Positions 43,461 to 56,189 of a DNA stretch of 64,000 bases are shown here, one piece after another. This stretch comes from Salvator merianae (Eukaryota; Chordata; Lepidosauria; Squamata; Teiidae): the NCBI GenBank assembly GCA_003586115.2, contig QVOM02000071.1, positions 727,377 through 791,376 of the forward strand, written 5' to 3'. A program made the translations under genes and the position numbers. The notes below the pieces were generated by a model, which ran no database searches, was not told where the DNA came from, and worked only from the letters and a program-made list of their open reading frames with translations. How positions within the stretch are numbered: the stretch's first letter is position 1; every line of letters starts with the position of its first letter.

Positions 43461-43968
43461 ACAATCAGCTGGGAGAGAACTCAAAGGCGTTATTCCTGCT
43501 CCTGACACATATGCACATCTCTGAGGGACAGAACCAAGAGTATCAAAAGTTTAGACATGCATTTGTTGAAGGTCTCCTGAGGAGCACCCTGCTCTGCAGG
43601 TCCTGCTTGGACACTCTCCATTTCCCAAGCCCATGGTCAATAGTTCAGACAGTTCCATGGTTGAAGATGAGCCCTCCCTCTTCTCAGTAGTAACTGCTGA
43701 TGAATTAGAAGGGCAGTTAACAGAAATATTCCCAGCTCCACCACAGTTAAGGTCTAATAAGAGCAAGGTCCTTCTTAGGAGGAGACAAATCCCTGTAACC
43801 TCCATGGATAGGGACCTAGAAACTGTGAAATGACATGCGAAAGTACAGAATTCAGGACAGTACCAAGTTGGAAGAAGGAATGCACAAAGTACAGAATGTC
43901 TATCTTTTTGCATTTACTCTTGATCCAGATTATGGTCCACTTCTGGGCTTCTTTTGACTGCACTCTTT
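43461..43968. other. No gene recognised
   Basis: A mixed-composition stretch with overlapping chance ORFs on both strands; an acidic short ORF at 43633-43833 has no recognisable family. Confidence 0.4.
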
Positions 43969-45165
43969 GGCCGTGTTCCGACACGGCATTTAATCAGTTT
44001 ACAGGCTGTCTTCAGTTCCCGCTGTCCTGACATGATCTTGCCATTCCATAGTTTTTCTGGACTATATCGGCGAAATCCGGACTACTTCGTATTCGGATTT
44101 AATGAAGTTTCAAGCCGTTCCAGAGCGTTAGCACGCTTTACTTTGCGATGTGGGAACGGGAAAAGAGACTATTTGGGAGGGACCATGCTTTTTTGGGGGT
44201 GTGCAAGGGAGGGACCCCCATTTTGTGCCGTCCAATGACAGACTTTGTGGGTGGGCAGGAAGCACAGTAGTTTCCTCTGCCTCCATTATCCCCCCCGCCA
44301 TTGCTGCCAGGGGAAAAGAAACCGTCCTCCTTTTTACTTCGCTAAGCTGCGGTCCTTTCTCTGTCTTTATCCCCCATTCGACACTGCCAGGAAGAAATTA
44401 AAGGCTTCCTCCAGTTCCGTCTGCTCTTTAAAGCAAAAAATAAACTGCGCCTGTTTGGGGTTGCAGTCCTCTTGCCCCAACAAAGAACCCACTCAAGATG
44501 AGTTTTGCCATCGTCAGCACACAGCTACACAGCGGGAACACGTGCCGCTGCGGATGTCTCGGGGGAAGATAAGGCAGAGTCCATTTGCTGGCAATGAACT
44601 GCACTGTCAAGATAGTAGAGCCCCCCCCTTCCGTCCCCACTTTTTCCCTTCGTTAGGGACCTCTCCCTGCTTTTGCGCTACTTTTAAATTGCGCAATTCC
44701 GCAAAAGTGCACTTGCAAGGGAACAGAAATCGCCATCAGCCCTTTAAAGAGCCCTTTAAAAAGCTTGCAGAACATAGTTTTAAAGTTCTGCTTGTGTAGA
44801 TAGAGGCTGTAGTGGGGAGAAGGAGCAAATGGTGAATGACTAGTAACGCTGCCAAGTGAATCCATGTTCTGAGGTAGCAGTGGGGACATACGGAGAGCGG
44901 AGCTTGACTTTCCCGTCCTTGTGATGTCAAGATTTGAACGTTGGGACTGCAGCCAGTCACTGACTGCACGGGGAGGGGAATTTGGCAAGGGGTGGAGGCA
45001 GAAAAGGTATTGTTTCTCCGTGCCAAGCACGGGAAATATCAGTGTGGGAACGAGCAGATATGAATTGAGTTCGTGTTAAACTGTAACTGTGGGAATGACC
45101 AGAAGACGAATTCAGTCCTTGTACTCTTCCAATACGGATTAAATTTACGATGTCGGAACACGGCC
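43969..45165. mobile_element. Non-autonomous DNA transposon, 1197 bp
   Basis: Terminal inverted repeats: left GGCCGTGTTCCGACACGGCA...TTTAATC, right read inward GGCCGTGTTCCGACATCGTA...TTTAATC, about 30 bp with an internal indel. TTT occurs on both flanks (43966-43968, 45166-45168), compatible with a 3-bp duplication as in PIF/Harbinger. The body is moderately GC-rich without transposase; the ORFs within are not recognisable proteins. Confidence 0.82.
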
Positions 45166-45294
45166 TTTGTGTGAATTAAGGGGGACTTGCCTCCTTCTAG
45201 TATGCTCCATCTGCATGGGATGGAGAGTAGTCTGGACCAGGAGGGCCACAACTTTAAAAATGTTTACAATGGTATTAGTGGGATTTGATATTTC

Positions 45295-45560
45295 AACAGT
45301 GCAATATTTTGGCAGCACAAGGTGCGCCACTGAAACGGCACCCCTGGGGACTCTAAAGCCAGGAACTTTTGTTCCTGACCATCAGAGCTTTTGGAAGCCA
45401 GATCTGAAGCTCACAGAGGCTGTCCAGAGCAGGCTGTTCCAATACGGGTGGCCTTGTTCTGTGCCAGGGCAATCTGTCCATGGGATGGATTGCTTGTTCC
45501 TAGCAATGGAACTTAAGGAACAATGGTTCCTAGCATTACTGTACTAGCTGAAAGTAAGTG
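45295..45560 (+). repeat. MITE family A, partial copy
   Basis: TTTTGGCAGCACAAGG, then GCACCCCTGGGGACTCTAAAG, GGAACTTTTGTTCCTGACC and a GGCAATCTGTCCATGGGATG segment match family A interiors at 8850-9030 and 56400-56600. Both termini are missing. Confidence 0.55.
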
Positions 45561-45879
45561 CCAAATCAGTCAATATTCTAGAAGACTGATCTTGATGAGT
45601 AATTGCATTATTCCAAATGTCAGTGAAGGATAAGTATATTTAGATGAAACGAGTAGTTTCAGAAGATCCATGTGTTGTCTGCAATCTCTACCTGTTTTTG
45701 AAGACCTCCCCCATACCATGGACACCACATGTGAAGAGCTCTTTTCTTCTCCAGTCTCCTCACCAACCTGGCCAACTGGTAGCAGAGGTGAGTATGATTG
45801 TGTGAATGGCTGAGTGAGTGGAAATGAATTTATACACTAAAAAAAGCACTTGAACTAACAACTGCTCTTTGTTTATGGG
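45561..45879. other. No gene recognised
   Basis: Short stretch between a MITE fragment and Gypsy gag debris; nothing identified. Confidence 0.4.
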
Positions 45880-46420
45880 ATTCTTTCCCTCCTTGGTTTT
45901 CAGGTTTCCCAAGAACCCAAGAAATTTGTAACAAAAGCTGAGTTCCTCTTGCTGTTGCTTGTACAGTTTCCCTTGGACGATGTGAAGGTGTGCTTAAGAG
46001 AGAACCTTGACTTCATTTTTTACTAACATTCCAGCCTTGTAGCTGGGCCTCTAGGTCTACAACTAGATTTGTCAATTGCTGGAGATTCTCTGTAAAACAT
46101 TTCTGGATGGCCATATCTCCAAGTTTCATTTAATCCATCATGAAGCTAGACCATCAGTGCACCCTCCCCTTGGTCACATGAGTCCTGTGCCAGGAGCTTG
46201 AACTCTGTAGTGTATGTACTTACCATCATCCACCCTTGATGGAACTGACAAATCTGACATTCTCCATTGACCACTTCAGCAAGTTCATCCAATTCCACTT
46301 TTAGCAGCTGTACAAACCACTGCTTAATTCCATGTTGGCTTAATTCCATGCTCCAATAGCACTGCTGTTGCCTCCCCCCCGCCCCGATATGTTTCCTGCT
46401 ATAAGATGACAACAGAAGGG
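45880..46420 (-). pseudogene. Ty3/Gypsy gag relic
   Basis: On the - strand, 46146-46412 encodes a segment with MMVSTYTTEFKLLAQDS, matching the capsid motif (SVxxYxxxFRxLA) of Sushi-like Gypsy gag. Lower coordinates continue with KLGDMAIQKCFTENLQQLT and LVVDLEAQLQGW, resembling the end of the same capsid domain. Frameshifts between pieces. Whether it belongs to the same family as the pol relic at 10.9 kb is unknown. Confidence 0.6.
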
Positions 46421-48606
46421 ACCATAGTTAAATTACTGGGAACGTCTCGTAACAAGAAATTTTGAAGCCTGGCTGATGTCCAATGTGCATACCGGCACTA
46501 CTCTTGGTCACACAGATTCCATTCCCAGCAAAAGCACTGTCAACAGTAGGAGTGGTAACAGGGTGGTTAGCGGTGACATATGTTAATGGTGGTCGAGTAC
46601 CCTAGGAGCTGGTGACCCAAGATCCTCAGTAATTATTTTCCGTGAGACTATGGCCAGCAGATGCTCTGTTTATTGATCCTGGGTATATTGACTGTTCACC
46701 CTTGCCATCTGGAGACTTCATTGGCGGTTTCTTAGGTTCCCCACTGGCTGTGCGTTCTCCTTTCTTGCCTTTCTTAACTGACTTTGTCTTCTGCTTCTCA
46801 CCTTCTGTTTCTCCAGAGGGCATCTGCTCCTTTTAGCTTTGGTGTCACTCAACAGTAGTTCCTTAGCTGGTGTGACAGCCATCACCCCCATCAACATCAC
46901 ATATGCACTTGTTTCAGCCTCATCCTTAAGGCCTCCCCAATTATCATGTCTTTCTCCTAGATGTTGCACTCATGATGGAGAAGTCATGGATTATTTGTCT
47001 CTCCATGAAATATCCAGAATTTGATCCCAGTTGGCTCTCAGAAGGGCTCTCAGAAGCTACTGACCATGTAGGAGTTATTATCTCTTATTTCAGAGCATGC
47101 AAGAGATCTGACCATTTCACTAGGTCTGTATCCACGGACACATCCAAATAAGATGAAACCTGGAGTTCAGAAAGTTAAAGTGCTGGTCACACCAGCATTT
47201 CTCTAGTTTCTTGGAATCTACCTATTGCTTATGATTGAGTGCCTACAGGATAGTGAGCATATGGCTTTCCAGGACAGCAGTTGGACAGCTGGAGTCTTCC
47301 ATGGCCTCAGTCTATATGACCTCGTCTGCTTCCTTCACTGGGCTACCACAAAAAGAGACACTTTAATTGCTTCCCTCCTATTCTGGAATTGCTCCATTTT
47401 CATCTCTGAGGCTAGTAATTCTGCAACTGTCAGCCACCCAGCACCAGAGATTACCCTGTCACACCAGAATTCTTGCAAGAAGACTGCTTATTATGCTGCA
47501 TCAGGTCACAGAGTACTTCCTTGCAGGTACGCACTTAACTATAGGGGGTGCTCATACCATAACTGTTACTACACCAAGACTGGTCGCTCACCCAGATCTC
47601 CATAGCAAGTCCTGCCTGTCAGCTCAGACACTCTATCCCATGCTTGAGGTAGCAGATTATTCTGTGGCCTACGGGTGCCAGAGTCAGATTTGATAACACT
47701 GTAGTCTTCAGCTGCAATGGATTCATTGTTGTGACAGGCTCCATAACAAAGAATCTAATGCATCCACATTAAACATGAGCACAAATTATATGCCTACATC
47801 TATACTGAGGTTCACTGCCAGACACACAGCATCCTGACTTCTGTATTCACTCACAGTTGGCATATGCATATGTGTTGCCCCATCACTGGGAACCCAATGT
47901 ACTTGGGTGTGAAACCCTTATAAACAGGTCTCATGCCACACTGGCAATGGAAGTTCTAGCTGCCTGAATGGCCGCAGGCATTCGGTGGCCACATATGCAT
48001 GTTATCTTCAGAGACCTAACTGGTGTCAGAGTGTGCTGAAGAATCAGGATGCTGCGCAGCCAAATGCCTCCGCACTCCATTGGGGGGTGACAGTGTCATC
48101 ACTATCCCTTTTACATACAGTAGACATAGTCTAAAGTTCCCATTGTAGGATAAATACAAAAACAGCAAAAGACATAGGTAGCAAAACACAAAAGAAAACC
48201 TCCCAAACTATCAACACTGAAGGTAAAAATCCAGCTAACCAATCCAGCCTTCCCACAAGTTATGATTTGATGTAGTTTGGGGTGAAGGCAAGAAGTAATG
48301 AAGTTAAGGTGTGCAGATGCAGTGAGGGCCAAGACTCAACAAGGAAGACATTTTTGCCAGCAAGATGGAATTGCCCTCTTGTCCTGTCAGTGAAAGTGTA
48401 GCTATTTACTCCTACCTGAGCAGCACTTACAAGTTGTCAACTCTCCTATGACCCTGTATTTGAAAGTTCTCTTTTGCAAGGCAAAGAGAATCAATATGAA
48501 AAGTAATCAATATGATTACAGACAGAAGCTACCAAGTAAAAGAAATAATGGCTAAGCTTAACAATTCTTATGAACAATGGAGGCTTCCACAGCTTGTTTT
48601 CATTTC
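46421..48606. other. Unidentified, perhaps partly Gypsy-derived
   Basis: Immediately upstream of the gag relic on the - strand there is a lysine-rich frame (46626-46823, KKGKKGERTASGEPKKPP) that could be retroelement-derived. The remainder has only chance ORFs. No exon of a host gene recognised. Confidence 0.3.
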
Positions 48607-48762
48607 ACTTGTCACAGTTTTGGGGTTGTTATGCCATGCCCTATAGTTCTGATCTGAATCTAAGCTTTTAGATACGGCTACAATATCCATCTTCAGAGCC
48701 ATATCCAAAAGCTCAGGTTCAAAGCAGAACACCAGCATAACAACCCAAAAACTGTGACAAGT
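48607..48762. repeat. 156-bp imperfect hairpin (fold-back MITE)
   Basis: Outer arms CTTGTCACAGTTTTGGGGTT...GTTATGC (from 48608) pair with GCATAACAACCCAAAAACTG...TGACAAG (to 48761). Pairing continues inward with mismatches (GTTCTGATCTGAATCTAAGC against GCTCAGGTTCAAAGCAGAAC) to a turn near 48685. Shape and size suit a small DNA-transposon derivative. Confidence 0.8.
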
Positions 48763-50089
48763 TAAAATTATATGAACAGTAAATCTAATATACATATCAC
48801 ACAATTCTTGAAAATCCTGAAGTATTAACTTCATCCTTTACTTAAAAGTTAAAGTTAAGCCTAACCGTAACCTTAAATATAACCCTAACCTCTCTAATAC
48901 TAAGATCACCCCAACCTTTATCTAAGCCAGGATCTGCACAGTGTCTGCAAAACGTTGTCCCATCGTTGCACGTTCCATGGAAGTCACACTCTTCCTCTGT
49001 TATGCCGACATAAGTGCTCTCGCAGTGCAGAGTGGGTTGAAGAGCTGTCAGAACTCTTCAGCCTATTCTCTTCTTATGGCAGCTACCTTGCCAGTGCTGC
49101 CACTCAAGGGCACTTGGCAGCATTCTGTGTATTCGAAACCCCTCCGCCATCAGTACTGAAGCCAGAGATTCCCTCACTTCAATTCTGGTGGCAGGGAGAG
49201 GGAAGTCTCTGCCCCTACTGTCATGACCAAAGCCAGAAATAAAAAGTCGTGATCATGATGGTGGGGATGGAGGCACCCCCCTCTCCCACTTTTCATGATC
49301 AAAGTTGGAGTATCACATGCTACATGGCAGTGGCATACAGAAGCTGTTCTTAATGCAGAAGATAGGAGTGAAATGCTTAGTGCTCCACCTCCTCCTCAAC
49401 CTGAACCACTAGCTCTAGTTTGTTCTGGAGACTGTTGACAGCCAGATATTTAATGAGGATGTGGCAGATTAGGATTGGCCTTTCAAAAGTTCCTGATCCA
49501 GAATAACATATTGAGAAGACTGCAAAAATATCTGTATGTTTGAAATGTTCATATGGCTTCTAAGAGGGCCTTTTCTGGACTGAACAGTGTTAGTGCAGTA
49601 TCTTTCATTCTTTGATAGTTTTAATTTATATTGTTGTGGCAGTGGCTGCTAATTTTTGTTTGTTCTTTATTCATTTAGGCATCATGTGAGTAAATGAATT
49701 TAAATCTGGCAGGGGATATCTTCTTCTACAAGGAATTGTCTCCAATTAGTTTTAAACTGGAAATATCCAAGGTTCTCTGAGCCAAAGGGTTTAGACTGAG
49801 ACCTTTGCAATGGACTCATCGATTCTACAAACATTTTTGGCGATTTTGTATCATGAATTGAAGTGCTAACAACAAGATAAAAGGCAACATCATTTTAACA
49901 ATTACATTGGCTTTGTGAGCATGCCATGCATGCAGTACAGTCAACAACATAAATGTTATCAAAGGAAATATTCATGATTAGCTGCCTAGAAAAGGTACTT
50001 TGTACAAATTGAGCAACAAAATTGTGAATGCTGCAACTCAGCATCCTGCTACTTTGCCAAATGTCCTGAGCATCCTGGAACACAGTTTA
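48763..50089. other. No gene recognised
   Basis: Contains a short degenerate telomere-like patch (AACCCTAACC near 48890) that is too short to mean anything, and unremarkable sequence otherwise. May be distal NAT8L 3' flank. Confidence 0.4.
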
Positions 50090-50285
50090 TGGGTTGTATT
50101 GTTGGATACCGTCAAGTCAGGTCTGACTCATGACTCCATGGTTGTCTCCATGGGCACCTCTATGCAGCTTTTTGGCAAAGGTACAGAAGCTATTTGCCAT
50201 TGCCTACTTCTGGAGAGAGGCTGGATTAAAATCCATGACCTTCTGCTTTACAGGCAGGTTGTTCCACCAAGCTACAGCCACTCCC
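50090..50285 (-). mobile_element. SINE with tRNA-like head (antisense)
   Basis: ACTCATGACTCCATGGTTGT, GGCAAAGGTACAGAAGC and TATTTGCCATTGCCTACTTC are typical of a common squamate SINE body, and the segment ends in a tRNA-head remnant (TTCCACCAAGCTACAGCCAC). Diverged. Confidence 0.6.
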
Positions 50286-51912
50286 ATGCATTTTGGTACT
50301 GGAAATACTTGGTACAAATGTTATGGCCAGTCTTTATTTTGGACTTGGCTGCTTTTCATCCTAAATTTTGTACAGAGTTGGAAATTGCTAGAATTCAGTT
50401 AGTTCATCTGATTTTAGAGTCATGTCCTTCTTTAGTTCTTGTGAAGCTGCTGCAACCTCAAAAAGTTCTTCTGTCCAATCTCAGATAGTTCTAGATATGC
50501 AGTTATGTATAACAAATGTTCTGTTACGGAAGTATTCCTAACAGTATTCTGAGAAATACGTTCACTGGAGCTTTCTGCGCTGTAGGAGACCATAAAACTT
50601 CAGAGGTTAAGTTTATCAGTATAGTATTTCAAAAAGTGGGTCAGGAGAGGAACCTGTATCAATTTTTAAGGCATATTTGAAATACGATAACTATGGCAGC
50701 TTCTGCAAGAGGTCACTGACAGCACTCTAAACAAAGATTATTCTTAGAATGATTTTCGTTAATCACCTCATTGCTTGCAGTGGCAATGGCGTGCAGTTTG
50801 CATGCCTACCACTGTTCTGAGAAAGGGAAACACTGAAACAGGGAACCTTTGTTCCTCACTTCACTGCTTTCACCCAGGGGCTCCTTTGGTGGGCACAGGA
50901 AGTGGCCACAGAAGTTGACCATTTTCCTGTGCTCAGCAGAGAGCTATGGACCAGATGCTGTGCCTTCACTTAAAACACAGGGGAAGTGCTCTCAGTCTAA
51001 TGAGAACTAATGGTTTAGTAAGCTGTCAGGGCACAGGACTCTATGACCACGCAGATTTGTGGCCAGTGCACCTCTGGACCAATCCCACCAAAATTTAAAG
51101 GTCCCAAGCAGATCCTCCCTATGAGTATCCTTGAAACACCAGTAAAAAATGTGCCTTTTTAAAAAGATATGTCTTTGAAAGATTTGGGTTACTGTTACTT
51201 TCATTTATTCACTAATTTATTTTAAAGGAACCTGTTAGATTAAACAACTAATTCAGGTGGCTTCTTCTATGTATCTTTGAAAACGTTGAAAGCATGCATT
51301 CTTTGAAAGAGAGGGGACTGAAAATAACTGATCAGCAGATAACATCATTATTCTGGCAGAAAAGTTCTGTGAGATAAACTGACGAAGAACTTATTTTCCA
51401 AATGCTGATAGCTGATTGTAAGTACGTTACTAGTTTGGTGTTTGAGGCAGTTATTGTTGCTCTGATTTTTTTTTTCTGTTGATTATACATTCCAGAAAAA
51501 AAGGGTAAGTATAACTAGTTCCACTATGATTTAAGGATGTATACATTGATGAAACAGTTGGAGCTATTAATACAGTGTGGTTAGACATTTTGTTCCCATA
51601 TTTATGGATTGGACCAGAACATTCCAAAGCTATGGCTACTAAAGTTTGAACTTTTTAAAATATATCATTTCCCCCACAAACATCAGGATAAATAGGTCTA
51701 CTTGCAGCAGACAAAACATAACTTAATAACAATTGTGCTTTGTAGTTGTATACTTCCTGAACATCATTGTTACCAGTTTATTGAGTAGTTGAATTGCTCG
51801 GGATATTTACCCTTCTAAATTCAGAGACAGTCTACTAGTGTCCAAAACTCTCTTTGTGTTGAAAAAGGCATATTGGAAACCTTCAAACCATTAACAAACA
51901 GCTCATATTAGT
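50286..51912. other. No gene recognised; possible distal NAT8L 3'UTR
   Basis: AT-rich. TTTATT (AATAAA on the - strand) occurs at 51204-51209 and could be a distal poly(A) signal for NAT8L, whose mammalian 3'UTR is several kb. A small family-A-like piece (GGAACCTTTGTTCCTCAC) lies near 50840. Confidence 0.35.
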
Positions 51913-52075
51913 AGGATTCAAAGACGTAGCTGTGTTAGTCTGGATCAGTAAACAAAGTGTTCTAGTAGCACCCTAAAGACTAACAGAAAGAAAGAAGTTG
52001 GCAGCATGAGTTTTCATAGACTATCAGATGCAGTAGGGTTTATATATTCACTGCATGAGGCCAGTCAACCTCCAG
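51913..52075 (+). repeat. Interspersed repeat fragment
   Basis: GTAGCTGTGTTAGTCTGGAT, AGTAGCACCCTAAAGACTAA and GCATGAGTTTTCATAGACTA followed by a CATCAGATGC-like motif form a sequence common in sauropsid genomes as a LINE/SINE-type repeat end. I cannot name the family with certainty. Confidence 0.55.
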
Positions 52076-53964
52076 AACTTATTTACTCAAGGATACCTGA
52101 CCAAAAAAAGACACAACAACTTTTTTTTTAATTTACCCCTGCTGCTTTATATAACTCTGCTATGCATTTGAATGATAAAACTAAAAACAGCTGGAAAATA
52201 TTATCACACTTTCTGTACATTATACAGCCATATCCTAAACTTTCTCACAGTACATTTTATGTTCTGGATTGCAGGGCACAGAACCACTTTAAGAATTACA
52301 TTCTTTGTCAACACACATTCAGTTCCAGTACAACATTCTCTGAATAAACCAGTATACTTTAGAAAGTAAAATTAGTATGACAATGATTATTGCTGGGACA
52401 ATGTTGGATGCATCCATTGTCTGAGGCAGAAAGAATATTTTCAGGGAGAAGGCACTAACTACTTAGTATTTTGCTATTGTTAAAGCATATCACAGCTTGA
52501 TTGCAATATTATTATGTAACAGATGTTAAAATTTCTTGTGTTACTCTTAGCAAACAATTTGATTCCCAACATAATAAATCCTCCATGAAAGGTGTCATCT
52601 CCAGAGGGAATCAAAAGCGCATTAATGGGGATTATCATCCAAGATGCACAATTTGCCCATGCTGTAGTTCCTATACAAGCAGATGTTATATAGTGGTGAC
52701 ATTTTGCTCTCAAAGTACAATACAAGGATTGGGATTTGGAAGTGCATTACTGTACTTGAAGGATTCTACCCTAGAAACAGTTCATTCCTCATTTGCTCTA
52801 TCAGTGCAATGAGAATTATTTTTGTCAAATACAAGATAACGTTTAAAATTGCAAAGATCCTGAATTCACTTAAATGTATATCTTATTCAGATCATTAAAA
52901 AGGAGGAGGAGAAGAGGGAGGACGAGCTGAAACAAGGTATTTGGGAGTGTGCAGTATACAAGTAAAATCTGGGTAGCATTGCTATTCATTAAACTGTACA
53001 GTTCACAAATTTGCCATTAAATCAGGAGTCACATTTAATAATAGAATTTGCAGTTATTTCACTCCCTGTTGTGTTCCATCAAATTTGTCATATAATGTTT
53101 TTTGCAGGATAGTTTTCCACATCTCAGTAGCTGATGGCATATACTAATGCCAAAGAAAGAAGCCTCCATTAATCTGATACCAAAACTTAGATCTGTTAAT
53201 AAAGAAAGCAAAAATAAAATTACCAATGATGAGATATTAGATTAAAATAAATTCTACAACATGTACAGTTGTCTGGCACATGACTTCATACATACACAAC
53301 AATGCAGATGAGGTTTTATAAATCTATATGTTACACTAGGCTCAGAGAAGGCTTCAGTATTTGCTGGCTGAAGAAGAAAATTATTTTTGTCATTGAACTG
53401 TCAAAATTATCAGATGCACTGAATCTTTCTGGCAAAATACAAGAAGTACAGTGCCAGGTATTTGCTCACATGCAAACTCTTCCAGTTCATGCATTATAGC
53501 AGGCAGATGCTTCACATGTTCTTTTAGCATTAATAATTAAAGAAATGTATGCATTGATATCTATTAAATAGTGAAAGCTGCATTCATGTAAAACTTCTGG
53601 TTAGCTACTTCTTAATATTTCATGTGGGTGAAAACTATATAAATTATATATCAAACAAGCAATATTATTACATATTTAAAGATTCTGTGCTTATCAATAT
53701 CTTGGGTAAGGCTAGGAAAAGGGAGAAAGCGCATGTCCAGCCAGAACTCCCTGGTCATTTAGAAATGGCATGTGTCAAAAACAGTCAGCAGTTCCTTCAG
53801 TAGCAGCATCCACTCTACAAGCATCTCAGAAAAGGCCTTCTGTTTGGACCCCGAATCTGTACGAAGCAAATGAACAACATGACGTGAAGAAGCATCAAAA
53901 TAAAAATAATAAAATACCCACAAAATAAGGTTTTTGGAAAGGTAACAAGTATTATGAGACCATC
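52076..53964 (-). other. NAT8L: Presumed NAT8L 3'UTR (proximal part)
   Basis: Directly downstream of the NAT8L stop codon on the - strand. AT-rich with no coding content; extent cannot be fixed without transcripts. Confidence 0.4.
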
Positions 53965-54332
53965 CTATTCTTCACGCAGTTGCAGACGGTAGCGGTGGAA
54001 CCGAAGCTGAAAGAACATTCGCTCTAGAATGGAATGTGTCATCCCTGGCAGTCTGTAGTGTTCAACAACCCCCACGTGCTTGAATCCTAACGACTCATAT
54101 AATTTGTGGGCTGCCACCTTAACTGCTGTTGTTCCCAGAACAACAGAGGAATAGTTATTAAGCATGGCAAATTCCACCACTTTGCGGCCCAGAGCTTTGG
54201 CAATTCCTTTGCCACGGTACTTGGAGTCGACAGACATGCGACGTAGCTCCACGGAGTTGTCTTCCTCGCTGCCTCTCGCTGCCACGATGCCCACCACGTT
54301 CCCATTCAGCACAGCAACCCAGAAGCAAGAAC
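53965..54332 (-). CDS. NAT8L: NAT8L terminal coding exon (N-acetylaspartate synthetase, GNAT domain)
   Basis: A 368-bp exon on the - strand. The acceptor is TTTGTACCTGCAG at 54333; the exon opens SCFWVAVLNGNVVGIVAA after a split glycine codon and runs to TAG at 53965-53967. It holds most of the GNAT fold: the substrate-side strand, then RRMSVDSKYRGKGIAKALG, which contains the acetyl-CoA pyrophosphate-binding loop (RGKGIAKAL, Q/RxxGxG/A type), the AAHKLYESLGF helix, and C-terminus YRLQLREE. The match to NAT8L is close to full-length for this exon. NAT8L acetylates aspartate with acetyl-CoA to make N-acetylaspartate in neurons and fat, on ER/mitochondrial membranes; the membrane segment is in earlier exons not seen here. 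One-residue differences from mammals are conservative. Open frame beyond 54332 is intron read-through. Confidence 0.95.
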
Positions 54333-56189
54333 CTGCAGGTACAAAGCAAAATGTGAATCTGAAAAAAACAAGAGAGAGAACTAATTCTAAATGCAATATG
54401 ATACATTCAAGGTGCAAGCTTGGCTCTGACATTATGCTTTCACATCCTTGATCTTCATATTAATTTCTGTGAACGCAATTTAAAAAATCAGTTCAAAATT
54501 CATTTCAGTACTTCAGCTAGTATCAAACCAGGTTTTTAAAAGCAAGGTTAGAAAACTGTAATTACACATTTCTGTATCTAGCATAAAAATCATCACCACA
54601 TAATTAAATATACTTTAAAATCCATACCAAAACTGGACTGCACCACTTTGTCCCTTGGGAATCTTCCAATTATTTTAGGCCACCATTTTGACTTCAAGTA
54701 TTATTCTAATCAAGTATTTCAGTTGAGTTTAAGAAATGGCTGTAAAGGAGACAGCCCTTCTTCCCACAAATATGGCAAAATATGCACCCATGCCTTATTA
54801 CAGGTGGCCTGTTTTGCTGCTTTACTATTATGTATAATAAATTGATTGCTCCAATGATTTACAAGATAAACTGTCCCAATTGTTCTAGCAATAAAAATTT
54901 AAATTGCAAAATTTGCATTAAAAATGTCAATTTATGCTGTACCCTGAGTTTTCCATCCTTGGCCAGGATAGCCAAGAAAGGATCCAGTTACTTGAGTAAC
55001 CTAACCATAAACAACATGGTTCTAGTTTGCTGAGATAATTTAAATTGCTCTGAAGTCAGAATAGTTATAACAGCACAGAACTTGCTTCTCTTACAATGGT
55101 CAAGAATTTTCTCGCACATTAAAATGCCACAATTTGATTTTTAAGTTTTGAGCATTGTTGAGCTTATGATTCAGTCAGGTAATCAGCAACCACTTTGACA
55201 ATAGAACAAGACACTTCTGGACATTCCTGAAAGTGCCTAAAAGTTTCTTGCCACATAAACCTCACAATGCCACTTGAGATTTATATCCAGAACAATGTCA
55301 CAGATTTGTAACATTTTTTGTTCAATCAGGAAGGCAATACAAACCCTCCTGTTACTCCCCCCCACCTACACTGGAACACAAGGAAGTCAAAAGATTTCCT
55401 AGGACAAATATCAAAACAACCTTTGTCTGCTTGTGAGATATCTGTGTGCTCTTTGGAAGCTATGCATTCACTTGCCACCTCAGTGCCTGCCTCACTTTAG
55501 GGCCTCCGCAGTTTCAGAGGGTTGATACTAGAACCTCCCTGTCTGATGTGGATGAAGCTGAAACTATGGCTATGGCTGCACAGCATACTGTGTAACTGCA
55601 GGTCAAAATGCAGAGTGGAGTCATTCATTCTTGCTTCTACACTACAGTCTTCACAGGGCATCCAGATGCTTCTCTACCTAAGCAGCCATGCTCCAGGAGC
55701 CATGTAACATGAGGGTACTGTGAGACTAGCAAATGGCTCATCTGGGCATCCTGGCAGCAGGCACAGCTGTGTTATTTACACATGGACACACACCCAGAGC
55801 ATCCTGAGAATGGTTTCTATGCCAAGCACACACATGGTTTCTAAGTCATATTTTTTTCACTGGTTTTTATTTTTAGTTGATAATTTATTTGCACCATTTT
55901 TAATAACCCTGCCTGTGAGATCTGAGGAATATTGTGTGATTTCGCTTCTTTCCAGCTGATTTTCTAAGTTACAGAATTTTGTGTTAAGTCATTCAATATA
56001 CAGTAAGTCCATGTTTTAAGTTTTAACTAACTCTGACTCTAACTACCCTGGTCATTTCCATACTCACCTTGCCTGGAGTGGTCCAACTATCCCAGTCCAC
56101 TCTGTTCCGGGATAAGAAGTGAGAAGTGGTGATGCCATTTGTCCCAGCCCAACTCTGGCAGCAATGCAGACACTCCTAAATATATCTGT
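54333..56189 (-). other. NAT8L: NAT8L intron
   Basis: Lies upstream (on the - strand) of the last exon's acceptor. I looked for the preceding exon, expected to encode the short stretch ending near QYYMKPPG, and did not find it here or up to 64000, so the intron appears at least 9.6 kb, unless that exon lies in the gap at 60683. Confidence 0.6.

Noticed and set aside
48850..48900. Telomere-like TAACCC motifs
   Set aside because: Only one or two degenerate units; no array.
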